Assembly (NCBI GenBank): GCA_008508345.1
Contig: QNGE01003687.1
Coordinates: 1-64,000, forward strand
DNA: 64,000 bases
Source: Paragonimus westermani
Lineage: Eukaryota; Platyhelminthes; Trematoda; Plagiorchiida; Troglotrematidae
Reading direction: 5' to 3'
In this document: piece by piece, positions 45,337 to 57,850 of the stretch
Numbering within the stretch: position 1 is the stretch's first letter
How the letters are laid out: each line of letters opens with the position of its first letter
Notes under the pieces: generated by a model
What the model was told of the DNA's origin: nothing
The model's input: only the letters and a program-made list of their open reading frames with translations
Database searches by the model: none
Program-made: the position numbers and the translations under genes

Positions 45337-47690
45337 CTGATTAGCCCGCTACAAAATTGGTTAGCCCAACTATTTTTTCTGAACAGTACTTTATCCATCT
45401 CCCTGTTAATAGCAACAATGCTCGATGACACTGGGGACGCTGACACCAAAACTGAACACAGTGTTGCTTTAAAATTGTCTAAACACATCGTCCGAAACTT
45501 CCGAATGTGGTTCCCTTTGATAGGGGCACTCTTTACCACCAGGCGGATAACATCAAAGAAAGTAGGATTTCCACACGTGATACAATCCCTTCTTTCTAAT
45601 GCCGCAGTAGAAGTGGACGATCTGCTTGAATCAGTCTTGTCCGATTCCCCCCATTTTCATTCAAGAAACGCTATCATAAATCGGAGTAGGAAGTCAGAGA
45701 GTAAACTGTTACACGACTTGTTCAATTCAATGGAGTCAGTGACTGGTCCTCATCCAAATTGTCACGTTTTGTAAGAGGCACTTCATGCTCGCGGGGCCTG
45801 GTGACACCATCTTAATGCAGCTGTGGGTGGAAAAGCTGCCATCTGCGACATAGCATATTTTGGCTGCCATGGATGAGGACACCTGAGTCGAAGAGTTGAC
45901 GGCCCTTGTCGACAAGGTATCGATCACTTCCCCTCCCCACCGGTGTCTGTCGCAACCAAAGCCGTTCTTTCATCGGTCACTTCACCCTCAACGACTGATG
46001 GTGGTCTGAAGCCTTTGATGGATAAGATGTGCCACCGTATGACCATGCAGATCAACTAGCTGAAGAGGCACCAACCCAGAAGCCGTGCAAGATGTGACTC
46101 TGGCCGTTCTTCAAGGCGGTGTTGGTACCACCAGTGTTCGGCGTAAAGAGAGGAAGTGTGCCCAGCCATGCGCCTCCCGAACTCGCCACTCATCACCGTC
46201 AAACTAGCAGGCCAGCCAGTAACGGCGACTACTGTCGCTGGCCAAGCAAATATTAATCGCTTGTTTTATATCAAGGACCGATCGAACGACCTGCGACTTC
46301 CGGAGCTGAGCTCAGCGTTATTCCAGCGCGACCAAATGATCGACCTCAGCCTGGCCAGTAAACTTTACAGGCTGCGAATCAAAGTCGCATCAAAACTCTC
46401 GCGGAACGCCCACTCACTCTCTCTGGAGACGTTCTCAATGGATATTCCAGCTTGCCAAAGTTCAGACGCCACTCATCGGTGCTGAATTCCTTTGGCATTT
46501 TAACCTTCCTTTTGATGTCAAAAGACGTAAGCTGAATGATAACAATGTCGCCGGCGCAGTAAACGGCGTCCAATCGACGACCGCATCAATCTGCATTCGG
46601 CCATTTCTTCCACCAACACCGCCTTCTGAAGAAGTGCTGAAGGATTTTCCTTCGTTAACTCGACTGTACTCATATGTCGAGACGATTAGGCGCAATACGG
46701 AGCATCATATCGCAGCGCACAGTACTACGGTCCTCCACCGTCCACGCCAACTGCATCCTGACAAACTCGAAATAGCCAAGGATTATTTCCAACATATCTT
46801 CAGTTGGGCATAATTCCACCCTCAAACAGCTCTTGAGCGACACCTCTGCACACGGTATCCAAAAATCTCAGTGCGATTGGTGACCTTGCGGTGATTATCG
46901 TTCTCTCAACAGCCGCACAATTCCGGACAGGTACCTTACATCATATGCGCACAATTTTTCTTCGGGATTCGCTGACGCTAGTATTTTCTCTCAATTAGAC
47001 CCAGTTCGCGCTTATTACTACAGTCCGGTTGCCATAACGGACATTTCGGAGACAGCCACTACAAACTGTTTGAACTTTTCAAGTTCATAAGGAAGCCCTT
47101 TGGGCTTCGTATTGCAGCTCAAACGTTTCAGCGATTCATGGACGAAGTAATGCGCGCACTCCCTTTCGCATACGTCTACATTGATGGCATGCTGATCGCC
47201 AGTTGGCCGTACCAGGAACAATTATCTCAACTAGTTGCCCTTTTCGATCGCTTCGTGCAGTATGGTGTAGAGATCATCATCGATAAGTTTGATTTTGCTA
47301 CGTCATTGCACTGATGAAAACCGGCATCATATCTCTGCCGGATAAGGTTGAGTCTAGCTCGGCTCTTCCGATTCCCACTACGACGACGCCACTACGACGA
47401 TTCTTCGACATACTCAACTATCATCGGCGTTTCATTCCCCATCGCGCAAGCATTTTAAAACCTCCGATTGACTTGGTTGACTCAAAACGCCAGCTCCTCG
47501 AACTCCACCCAGAGACAAAGTAGCTTTCATAACGGCAAAGGAAGGTATTTGTCACGCCACTGAACCACGCTTTACTAATTGTGATTCAAACGTCTGCCTT
47601 CTCCTTACGACAGATGCGTCAAAAGTTGCTGTTGGCGCATTCCCAGAAAAATCCCTAAGTGGTAAAGAGCAAGCTACCCTTGGGAGGGGA
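45337..47690 (+). mobile_element. CsRn1/Kabuki-type Ty3/gypsy element, degraded
   Basis: Gag N-terminal frame (45418-45774) with WFPLIGALFTTRRITSKKVG and SLLSNAAVEVDDLLESVL. A gag zinc finger of the unusual C-x2-H-C-C kind follows, now split by a frameshift (CWYH and RKCAQPC, about 46110-46165). The protease has ATSGAELSVIPAR instead of DTGA (46295-46340), then ANQSRIKTLAERPLTLSGD and PLIGAEFLWHFNLPFDVKRR. RT remnants (46880-47310) are PCGDYRSLNSRTIPDRY, FGLRIAAQTFQRFMDEVM and YVYIDG for YIDD. Then come FLDILNYHRRFIPHRA and RNase H TTDASKVAVGAF (47600-47640). The integrase is not found; a CR1 fragment begins at about 47700. The catalytic protease and RT aspartates are lost. Confidence 0.85.
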
Positions 47691-47699
47691 TACAGTTCA

Positions 47700-48060
47700 G
47701 TCCGGAAAGGATCGCCTCATCGCAGTCAGAGCAGGAGCACGGAGGCCGATAGTTTGCGTCGGCTAACAATCTATCAGAGTTGGATAGTGCGACTGAACAC
47801 CAGACGGATTCAGGAATGGTAGTGAGCATTGGGTGAGACGAGGGAGTTGTGGACATAAAGGTCAACACCGCTTTCTCTAACTATTACTCTATCATTCATA
47901 ATTAGAATGCCTGCCGTATCAGGCTCAGGATCAGGGTGATTTGGCGGGAGCCATGATTCAGTAATTCTGACAACAAAGAAGACATTAGCGAGACGCATCC
48001 TACGGAGTTCACCTAGATCACTGATCAGACTTTGAGTATGAGCACATTTGACGGAATTTA
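47700..48060 (-). mobile_element. CR1-like LINE fragment (endonuclease N-terminus)
   Basis: Minus strand: VRITESWLPPNHPDPEPDTA and RVIVRESGVDLYVHNSL fit the CR1 endonuclease ITETWL...GGVALYV region. Only this fragment is readable. It truncates the gypsy relic. Confidence 0.7.
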
Positions 48061-51000
48061 TTCTGAATGAACGCAGGCTGCTGGAGTCGGTAATAGACTA
48101 GATTTCCTGGGGAACACTGGGCTCATCGGCGGGGTCACTGGCGACTCTGACTAATCCGGCTGGTAGACGTTCTTTTGAGACTGCGGTTCAACCAAGGGAA
48201 CGACTATGCGTGCAGCGCGTGCTGGGTAATCAGCTCACAACTCCTTGCGTTCGTCTTTGGAATGATCAGGGTGGAAGGTTATGTCTCGTGGAATTCGATG
48301 GTGCTCGTTGCGAAAACTCTTTAGTGTATATGCAGTTGCCTCGGAGGCAGTCACGGTCAGTCTCGAAAGCTGCGATAAGTATTCTGCTCTGGTCAGACTA
48401 GAGCACGGAATGCGTATTATGTTCGGTGGAGGCGCATTTTCCGGCTTTGGAACAGACGCAAGGATCTCCCCTCGAATAATACCACGCGCGGCGTTGTCTC
48501 CACAAATATGTCAGGCACATTTCTGATATTTACGTCGCGTGGACGGTCAACAGCGACGACATTTTTCGTGGCTTGGATTCTAAGTCTTCCGATCAGTCCA
48601 GCGTGTCAGGATAAATTGAGACACCGTCAAAGAGGCGCGGTTTAAAGGCTGCCAAGATAACTTACTAAGTTTCCGGAGCATTCACAAGGGCAACCCGTAC
48701 TAGCATTGGTTTGGTTACATGTGTTGAATCAGGTGCTCTTGCAAGACGGGTCATGGAAAAAGGACATCGTGGTTTGATTCACGTTTGAACATAGGGAGCG
48801 AGCCAAATTTCGCGGTCACGTTTATCATGTAACTAGAGAGTTGAATCAGGTCACTCCGGAAAGCCCTGCGCTATAACGGAGTCTGACTGGATGGCAAAAT
48901 ATGTTGTTTTACGACAGGCATGGCAATACCTATTGAACATAACGACCCCTGGACACCGATCATCACTTACGCATACAACTCTTTGACTACTTGGCTTGCG
49001 TTCAGGCGGTGTTGTCACACCTCGCTGGCGTTGGGGGCGATATTATGAAGCGTGCTTCTATTACATGATGGCTCACCAGCTGCGGCTATTGAAGTGCCAG
49101 TGGTACCTACTTGATCAGCAAGTGGCTTACCGGAGGAATGACAACTATCGCAGTTGGAATGAATGCAGTCCAGATTGGTTGCACTAGGTGCGTGGTATAG
49201 CTCTTCAAAGACACAACGGCAGGAAATGCAAAACCACGTATTACAGCCGAGGCCTTGTAGCGCATGGTCGTTTACGGGGACAAACTTTGTACACGAGCTG
49301 CAACTGGATCATTTGATCATTCTGCAACAAGAGCGAACCGCTGCTGCCAGGAAATAGGAAGCGAGCTATGGTATTAACTGATCGATACCCTACGCGACAC
49401 TAACAGTGTAGAAATAACGACCAGAAGGTAGCACTTGTATAAAATTCAATTTTTTTGGGAATCCATTATGTCCAGTAGGCCTCAGAGACTAATGTCAAGT
49501 TCCCGACGACCTTGATTTGTGGATGGCTTACCGCTGGGCCTCTCGGAAGGGATATAGATATGGCCACCCTGCGCCGGATGCTCAGTGGAAATATCGACCT
49601 CAGGAATTCTGTAGTACACCGATCTAAGCAAAAGCAGTTGACGATAGAATCTATCGCAGCGAAATGGGGATGCGTGTGGATGGGTTACTTGGGGGTGTTG
49701 TGTGGGCTGCGGGAGAGTTCATTGTGTTCAGTGGGCTGGCGACATATTTGTGAAGCATAGATTATGAGTGTTCCTTGTCTAGGACCAAAGAATCACCAGA
49801 CCGCGGACTAAACCTAACAGCAAAATCAAGGACGGCGTCTGAAATACGGTATTAAAAGTCGATCAACACTAACTGCAAAATCAGGCAGAGAACCTGCACA
49901 GATATTGTTGTCAAGGCAGGGGCTTGTGGCGGTTGTATAGGGCAAACGTTTTTCCTAGTCGCATTCAATTGTACGTTTTTTGATGGTTCGGCTTCCACTT
50001 TTGATTGTCCTAGTCAAGTTATCCATTCCGTAATGTCCGTCCTAGGGGCTAAAACACAACCTCCGCGCCTTGCTAGCCTCATTTCCAGGTTCGGTATCAA
50101 TATGCTGGGGTGAACGCGCTGAGTCTTGATTTTTCGTTGTCTATCGGTTCCAGATCGTGGGTGATGACTGACTAATATTCTGTTGGTCTGGTGCCAACAG
50201 GTTTCAAGGTTCAAGAACGCATGACAATAAGAATATTAGCAGACGTTTCAGTCGGTTGGGTTGAAACCCCAAATCGAGAGCTTCACCTCAGTGTGCACGT
50301 GAACTAGATTGACGCCTTACACGGTATATCCAACCAATATCACCATATGATAATTTCAGTAATTCCCGACCACTGCTGAACGACACCGATGCGCTGAGGT
50401 AGCTAGAGAGGTTAAGAATCCGACCGTCCAACGCGCGAGCAAGCCTGAAGTGTATATGGCGCCACTGATGCGCATAGGCCAGCAAACATGCAAACAAAAA
50501 ATCGCGATCGCATGCAGCAAGCGGACGGAAGTCAAGGATCCACACGACCCCAGGTAAAATGTGAAATAAGATCTTGGAAAGGATTTTACGCACCTTACAG
50601 CAGTCAGACCGTGTTTTCTTCTGGTCACCACGTCACCACTCGAGACAATATTTGTAAAAGTGATAAGTGGCGCTCCTATTACGAACCTAGTTCCTCGCTG
50701 ATAGTTTTGTGCGCCCGAAGCCTGCATAACTATGCAAAAACGAACAACAGATAATTGGGAAACTGCAAATCTGGTAGCAAAATTTGTGTGGTAAAAATCT
50801 GATCGACTTACCTCTTATCCAAACTCCGAAACAATGGAAGATCTACCAGGAGACTAGACGTCGCATTAGATATACTGCATCAGGGGTGGACGAACAGTCT
50901 CAGTTTTACGCCTTTCGTTATCCGCCAATTTCTTTGTTATGTATCGCACCAACCGAGTGACAGTTTGTGAATTTGTACATGCCAATGACAGACTGTGATT

Positions 51001-51499
51001 TCTTGAATAGTCTTATATGTTTATGGATTCGAGTTCTGGTCTCATGAATGAGACCTTCTTACTGCAACCTGTGAGAGGTTTTTCCCTATTGCCTGAGTGG
51101 AAGGGTTTAATTCCAGCGCGATTCCCAGGGCTATTCAAAGTTACTAACTTTGAGGAAAACACTTTGTTTGTTGACCTAATCGCTGCACACATGCGAACTT
51201 CAATGCAACGAGGAAAGGCTCCTGGAAGTTGGACGTGAGATGGCCCTCAGCACAGCAACACAACGGCTGCTAAATTATCAACGGAAAATCCAATCGACCT
51301 TCTGAATTCAAACAAGTGTCGGACTGGTTGGGCCTCGTTTCCAACGGCCGTGAGCAAAACCGTGTCATTGTGACGAGTGGAGCTCACGTTGGTGGGGATG
51401 ATGCGGATTCATTGTACATCCTCGAGTAAAGCTTCGACGACGCAAACATACTAGCCATGACGTTAGCAGTCCGTGGTGATTTCACATCCAAAATTTAAC
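48061..51499. other. Unassigned repeat-like stretch
   Basis: Several open frames (48210-48526, 48996-49357, 49512-49760, and 50288-50727 minus) have no motif I can name. The minus-strand frame at 50593-50288 includes AHQWRHIHFRLARALDGRIL and SSGRELLKLSYGDIGWIYRV, which look coding-like, but no family is recognised. Confidence 0.4.
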
Positions 51500-51760
51500 G
51501 TAAACAGATTCGGCGATATCAGTGGTGAACCTTTCACATCGCTCGCAGTTTATGATTCTGCGGACGTCAAAGCCGACTTCGCTACACTCTTGGCTGGTGA
51601 CTGAGATGCCTGAGGATTGGAATAGGGAACGTCAAATCGTTTCTGGTCCACTGAAACTAGGAGGAGTGCGTACTAAGTTCACCAACCTACCCTTCATAAT
51701 ACCTCTAAGCTGTTGTAGGGCGGATTATGTGCCTATTCGATGAGCATCTCCAAGCAGAGC
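51500..51760 (+). mobile_element. Probable CR1-like LINE RT fragment
   Basis: Plus strand: LVTEMPEDWNRERQIVSGPL followed by KLGGVRTKFTNLPFIIPLSC resembles the CR1 RT stretch (GxVPEDWKxAxIxPIxKKGG...NYRPISLTS). Other parts of the element are not readable. Confidence 0.5.
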
Positions 51761-53479
51761 CTTGGCTTTCCAGGGCTGACAGCCACATCGCGGTTCACTT
51801 CACAGGATGAAATCTAACGGGGTCGTCAAAGAGGACCGCAAGCTACGCACAGTGAAGCCCGTCAGAGTTCTGCTCAAAGAGTGTTAAGGCCCTGATGGAA
51901 ATGTCTATATCGTTTGCTGTTTTGTAAGCGAGATGGAGTACTAAAGACAAGCGATACTGAGGCCCTGTCTGCACATGTGTGCTGAATTGAAGTACAGCTG
52001 TGGTGATAGGTGGCGCTATAGGAACATCGATTGTGCATCAGTCGGCACTCCTTGAGGTTTATCTGGTGTCAACCAAATGCAGTGATCATGTCGCATTTCA
52101 GGTGAGCAAACTACTCAGAAGTTTCAATTCTACGTCAGGTATTGACGTCATATACACGCAGCAAAAGAGGATAAGGAAGCGACGAAGGTACCACTTTCGA
52201 ATCCACGGGGTTCAAAAATCGAGCCGTGAAACCTTCACTACTTTCCCAGCGGATGTTAACGAAACAGAAATAGAGACGAAGACGGTTGCAGCGACTGACA
52301 ACGTAAGAGTGTGGCCATCGGAGCGGGCCCCTTTGAATGCCAACGTTGTGTGGTTAATCCAGCAACACCGTGTTCCAACTAGTCGAAAGCCTTAGCAGAG
52401 GAAAGATTTACTTAGTCCACTTCTCTACTTGGACCGGATGACTACGTCCACTGAAAAGTGGTCAGCAGGAGGTCAGTTGCATGTGAGCGTCGTCTACGAC
52501 AGCCATGCTGGGTATTAGAATAGAGGCTTCGACGGACTTATAGCTGAAGACAGCATTATACGTGCGAACGTTCCGAGCACTCCAGGTATTCCAGTAAGAA
52601 TAGCGATCAATCTGTAGGTGGTGAGGGTATCATGAAGGACATCTTTTAATATTAGAGGTAGCTTAATCGCTTTTCAGCTCCCGCGAATGGGACGCTGTTC
52701 GAACGTCTTATTGAGCAATAGACCCAGAGGGTCAGTCAGCTGGTCGACAAAGCCCGGTAAAACAAGAGAAGAAATCCCACCCATTGCAAGAGAGCAGTCC
52801 TTGAGTTCACGCAGTCTGGCCAGCGCAGTCAGTGAATACACGGCACTCTGTCTGGGAAGACGACTGTTGAGGCTGTGCTAGGTGCCATAAAAGACTCCGA
52901 AAACACTGTGGTAGTGGTCGCAAATATAATAGGCGATTCAGCGTCGCTAATGGTGAATAATGAATAACCTATCTACCTGAGGAGCTTGCCTTCAGTGTGC
53001 AAGTGAAATATATGAAACTGAGTAGGCTGTTGGAATCGAAGGTGAGTGGGCTTGCGAGCCGTTGTCAATAACAAAAAACGGTCCTCCAGAATGAGATCCT
53101 TGCATCAACTCCGAATGCAAGCGTATCACACCCGATCAGATTTACTCCAAGGTATTCCAAAGACCAGCCGAGAATTCCGTTTATCATGAGTCAGCTTGAC
53201 TGTTTGGCAGCGAAGCTGGCAGGTATCTTTCTGGAGTTTAACCGCTGATGGGAGTCTGCCAACTTCAACAGCCACGCCGGGGAATCAACAAGCTGCACTC
53301 AGAGATTGTCAACATGAAGGATTGGTCGAAGCTTGTGCAGTCCTTGGAGAACAGACATGAGCTGGGACGTGCTACATTAATTCGCCCGAAATTTTTGTGA
53401 TAGGTGCTAACCGGGTCAACGAGTTTTATGCGGCAGATAAAGCGCAGTATCTTTGTGGCACGGTCACAGCTCTAGGAGA
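51761..53479. other. Unassigned repeat-like stretch
   Basis: Includes a 131-codon frame (52000-52395) and shorter ones with no recognisable motif. Probably decayed LINE sequence. Confidence 0.4.
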
Positions 53480-53940
53480 AAGGTTACTTTGGGATATTCA
53501 ACCGTGAAATTCCTGTTGATCCGAACGTTGTCCAACCGAGATCGGGCTTAGACGACATGACACCGAGTGTAATAGCAACCGAGCCCCGTTGGCACGAAGT
53601 AAAACGACTGTGATGAAGAATTTTGTGGTTAACGAACCCTTTGACCCTACATGTGAGCCAGAAAGGAACTTGCTTCTAGGCAAGTTAAAGTCCCCCACTA
53701 CACGGATATGAGAATAACTTAGTGAGGATTTTCACTCTAACCCGTTGGTCAGTAGTTCGTGCCGGAAGTGTTTGAGGACGGAAAATTACGGGTACGTCAG
53801 CCAATCAGCTGCCCCACTTAGTCCGCCTACTGAAGTACCACGTGGACCCCGGTATTGCACACAATACATCATCAGCAATCTGAATGGTATTTGTTGAAGT
53901 TTGAACGTAAAAACCTCCGTCGCCATATTTTCTGTAGGTT
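53480..53940 (-). mobile_element. CR1-like LINE endonuclease fragment
   Basis: Minus strand: VGRTYRKYGDGGFYVQTSTN (near 53940), then SHIRVVGDFNLPRSKFLSGS (53720-53650) and GSKGSLTTKFFITVVL. The GDFNLP motif is the catalytic signature of APE-type LINE endonucleases. Confidence 0.7.
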
Positions 53941-56578
53941 CTACCTACACGAAGTCGACGTACGGGCTTGGTCCATGGATCGTGGTTTGAATGAGAAGCA
54001 GGTAGTCAGGTTGTAATGTTCACGGTGATGAAACACTCCGAGGAATGACAGCATTCGTTAAGTTAACTCAACCACTCAGGTGAACTCCGAGTATTCGCGT
54101 TTGTGCAATTCTGAAATTTGAAGACGGCACAGTGCACAGAAACCGGACGGAGCAAACAGGGTTTCCGGCTCATTTTGTGGTGTGTTGACTCACTGCCGGC
54201 TCTACTGAGAATCCACTTTTTACTTCCTGTCTTTTTAAGGTTTTGGATGCGTGATAAGCCTGTCATAGAGATGGAAATTCACTGATATCGCTCAAGAAAC
54301 CCAACGCGAGACTCATATTCCTCCATCGACCGATCCGGGTGAAATAATATTACTTCGGAAAAATAGCGACGCGAATATTTTAAGCATTCCAAAACTTGGG
54401 CTGCCACAACCCCGGAAATGACTGTAAAGCTGCCGATGCATCTCTCCTTTGAAGGATGAAGTCGAAGTATGCGAAGGGTTCGTTAAAATTAGAATGGTAT
54501 TCAACTTCATGGCAGGCAAAAGTTATTCTTGATAGTTTAGTTCCTGGTTTGGGACGTCACCAGGTGAATCGAAGGCACCTTGGGTTGTAATGCTTCGTGG
54601 CCGCCTGATGAAAAAAGCTTCTCTTCCCGAATGATTTCACCTATGGCAATCAGTCCAAAGCGTACGTAGGTGTATGGGAGCGCCGATATGTAATCGGAGT
54701 TTGTAGGCAACCAGAAGTAGTGACTCATTCACTGCCGGTATTTCTAAACATCGCGCAAATTATCCGGAGTTTTCCAGCTGGTGCGAAGCTGACCTTCCTC
54801 GTAAACTGGGCGGTGAAAACGAGTGAGCCAGACCAATTTACATTCTGGAACAGAAAAAAATTCCAAAGTTCCCTACCCCGCTTATCTTGTACAAACTTTC
54901 TTGGCATTTTGCGGGGTTCAGCAAGACAACTTGGTCTCTACGAGGAGGAGAGTTCGGCTTCGTGATATTCACACTGGTTTCAACTTTCGAAGCCTTTCTA
55001 GATTTTCCAGGGGAAGAAGGCGTCCCAGTTATAGCGGATTCAAACTACTGCAAGAATCGCCGACTCAGTCGAGGCAGCATCGCAGGGTTGACATCTTGCT
55101 TGCTTGCCAGTGGACGAAGTGAATGTCATTTGTGTAGTCACTTGCGTGGTACTGCTGAACTTCATAAAAAATCTACTTAAAGCGTAAATCAGCTGGATGC
55201 GGAACAGTGCAGCTAGAATAAGAAATCCATGGGTCCCCGTGAAAAGTCCCCCTTGTAAGTATATCTGGACTGTAACATACTAGCCGGCCGTTCTCACTCT
55301 CAATTTCCGTAGCACTTTCGGACTAACTTTGGGACGATACGAAGGAAACGGGGAACAGCGTTCCTCCAAGGTAGGAGTTCCAACAACATTCCTATAGAAA
55401 AAAACAAGCAGGCATGAGCCGATTACCCGGTAGGTCATGCACACGCTTCACACAAACGTGAACTAAAACGGCGCCTTCAACCCAGCAACACGCCTTGTTA
55501 CGAACTTCACACTTAGTTCGTGCGTACTTGCCGGTTTAGACTGCGCGCTACGGGACGTAGTTACCGGTTTGACTCCAAATTATTTGGAACAGCAACTCAT
55601 ACATAACTGTTTGAAAGGTAAAGTAGCGTAACATAACATATTCCGGACTAAATTAATAAAACATGCAAACTATCTTTCCTCTCGCTGCGTGCGTGAAATT
55701 TTCGTAAACTACAATCATCTCACTTCTTATTGCGCCATTTTTGTTGGCAGACATCACGTTTGCAGTGTTGTTTGATGTTGATAATCATAACAATAGGATA
55801 CATTTCTCACAGCATATGTGAGAAGCACGCTGATTTGTGCGTGATCACTGCAGATGACTACAGGTAATACAACAAATAATTAAACCGTACCACAAAAGTG
55901 AGATCTGCTACCAAAAGGACGTGATTAGAAATAAAATGACCGAAGCTCACGGAACTTTGACGCACGCAGCAAGAAAATAGATAGTTCGTTCGCTTCACAG
56001 ATTCGGTCAAGAAAATGTGCTGTTACAGCAATTTACCTTTTACAGGGTTGTGTTTGGGCCGATGTTTCAATCGGGTGAGGCTCACTCCGGAAAGATCGTC
56101 CAAATGTATTTTCAGGGTGTCTTACAATTACGTAATATAATCAGCGTCGGAAAAGTGTTTAAATACGTCGAGTTTGGCGAGAAAGGGCAGGAAATTCCAA
56201 AATCCAGCGGAAGATTGAGCAGACTTCAGCGCAGAACCTTAATAGTTGCTGCAATACGTCAAAAAGCCGAAAATCTCACGAATTGTTCAGCCGAGACTAA
56301 GTTTTGTGTGTTCGTCCATCGACGATTTGGAAGGCCCAATGAACTAAGCGTGTTCTTTGTAGAACTCATATAACGTCATTCTGCTAGATTTATTAATAAG
56401 CGTCAATTGTATATTTTCCAGGTAATGCGTGCACACGAATAAATATATCAAAAACATAATGTTGAGTTGTAAACTGTTTGGTGAGCATGCAGTGAATCAA
56501 ATGCTAAATGAATGACACAACGAACCGTTTCAAGCACGCTGTTTTCGGGGGGGGCGACCTGACAGTGGAAGCGAGCAG
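53941..56578. other. Unassigned stretch
   Basis: Frames at 54063-54728 (minus), 54720-55180 (plus) and 56017-56373 (plus, 118 codons) match nothing I recognise. Confidence 0.4.
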
Positions 56579-57850
56579 CTACTTTCTATATAGCTGACGG
56601 CCAAGCGCTTCCCGAACCATGCTCGAAAACGTCATCGGAGGATACACAGAGGTGGGATATAGAAATTGTAATCGATATCTTAAGATAGCTTTCCAAACTT
56701 TCTTAAAACTCTGTATGTTGTTAACGGCTCTGACTTTATTTAGAAGTTTATTCCAGACATAGAAATATCTTACAATAAAGAAGTTTGCGCGTAACTTTTT
56801 CCAAAATAGCAGGGTTGGCAAGCTGGAACCTTTACTTCCTAGACCATATGAGGATCTCTGTGATAAGTGAGCGGTGAACGCTGTTATGATGATGTCTAAA
56901 TGTGTGAGTTTACAAAAAAGTGTCAGGTTCAACTTTGGTCTGAAAAACCAAAGTAGACGATTACCAAGTTTTGACAGCGTTAGCTGTAGGTGAACGAAGA
57001 AGAACATCCTAATAAGCTTTTGGTAAATGGTCGTTCGAGTTTTTCTAACACAAGCCCATCCCACTTGCGTATACGGCAGTAAATGAATGTTTGATACGCA
57101 AGTTGAGGCCGGGCACAAATTTTGTGTTGTGATATCAACATTTTTGTTAACGACCCTTGTCAGGACCACTAGTTGGTATTATTCAATAACAAATGGGAGC
57201 CATCTTCAAATCTCAGAACTGTAGTGGTCTTTAAGCCTTTCATGACTATGCCCCTTTGCACTGTGAAAATGAGCACACGGAAAAGTTGTGAATTGAAAAT
57301 GTTGGCCAAGAAACCGCCGGCTTACCCTGCCGACTTTATGCTGTTTAACAAGTTTAACGCTCTCTCAACTTCGAGGAACATTATAATTTCATCCCCCGTA
57401 TTTGTACTCTTGGAGTTAGAAAGAGGGCCGAGTACACCATTGTCTGAGTGATGGTTTCCTTGAGACTGACATGGGCACGTCTGTTTTAACCTTGCCGATT
57501 GCTGTGTCATCTTCAGTATAGAGAAGTGCGATTTCAATTTCCTTCTTTTGGTTAGGAGTGGTTTGGGCGCAAACAAAGCGACCTAGGTTTATCAATGATG
57601 TCACGTGCCTGATAAATCCTATTCACCAGAAAATCACACCCCGTCATTCTGACTACCTCGTTTAGAACCCTTTGAGTAGCATGAGAATTTGAGTCCATTT
57701 TGCCGAATATGTTCTTTCCAAGTGACTTACTGTTTCTAGAACGCTCTCTAGGCTTTGTGAAAGTGATTGGAATGGGCGAATCACCGGCACAAATTCGGCT
57801 AATGACTCGCGGAAGACTAAAGCCAACCAATGTTGATAACTTTAACATAC
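56579..57850 (-). mobile_element. CR1-like LINE, C-terminus plus linker pieces
   Basis: Minus-strand frame 57169-56579 (196 codons without a stop) ends with LPTLLFWKKLRANFFIVRYF, YVWNKLLNKVRAVNNIQSFK and KVWKAILRYRL, the FFSxRVVxxWNxLPxxVVxAxSxxxFK block of CR1 elements. Upstream (57576-57322) EVERALNLLNSIKSAG resembles the endonuclease-RT linker. The RT palm between them is missing. Confidence 0.72.

Noticed and set aside
52000..52395. 131-codon plus-strand frame
   Set aside because: No motif recognised; lies among decayed LINE sequence.
56017..56373. 118-codon plus-strand frame
   Set aside because: Composition is protein-like, but no homology is visible and no splice context can be shown.
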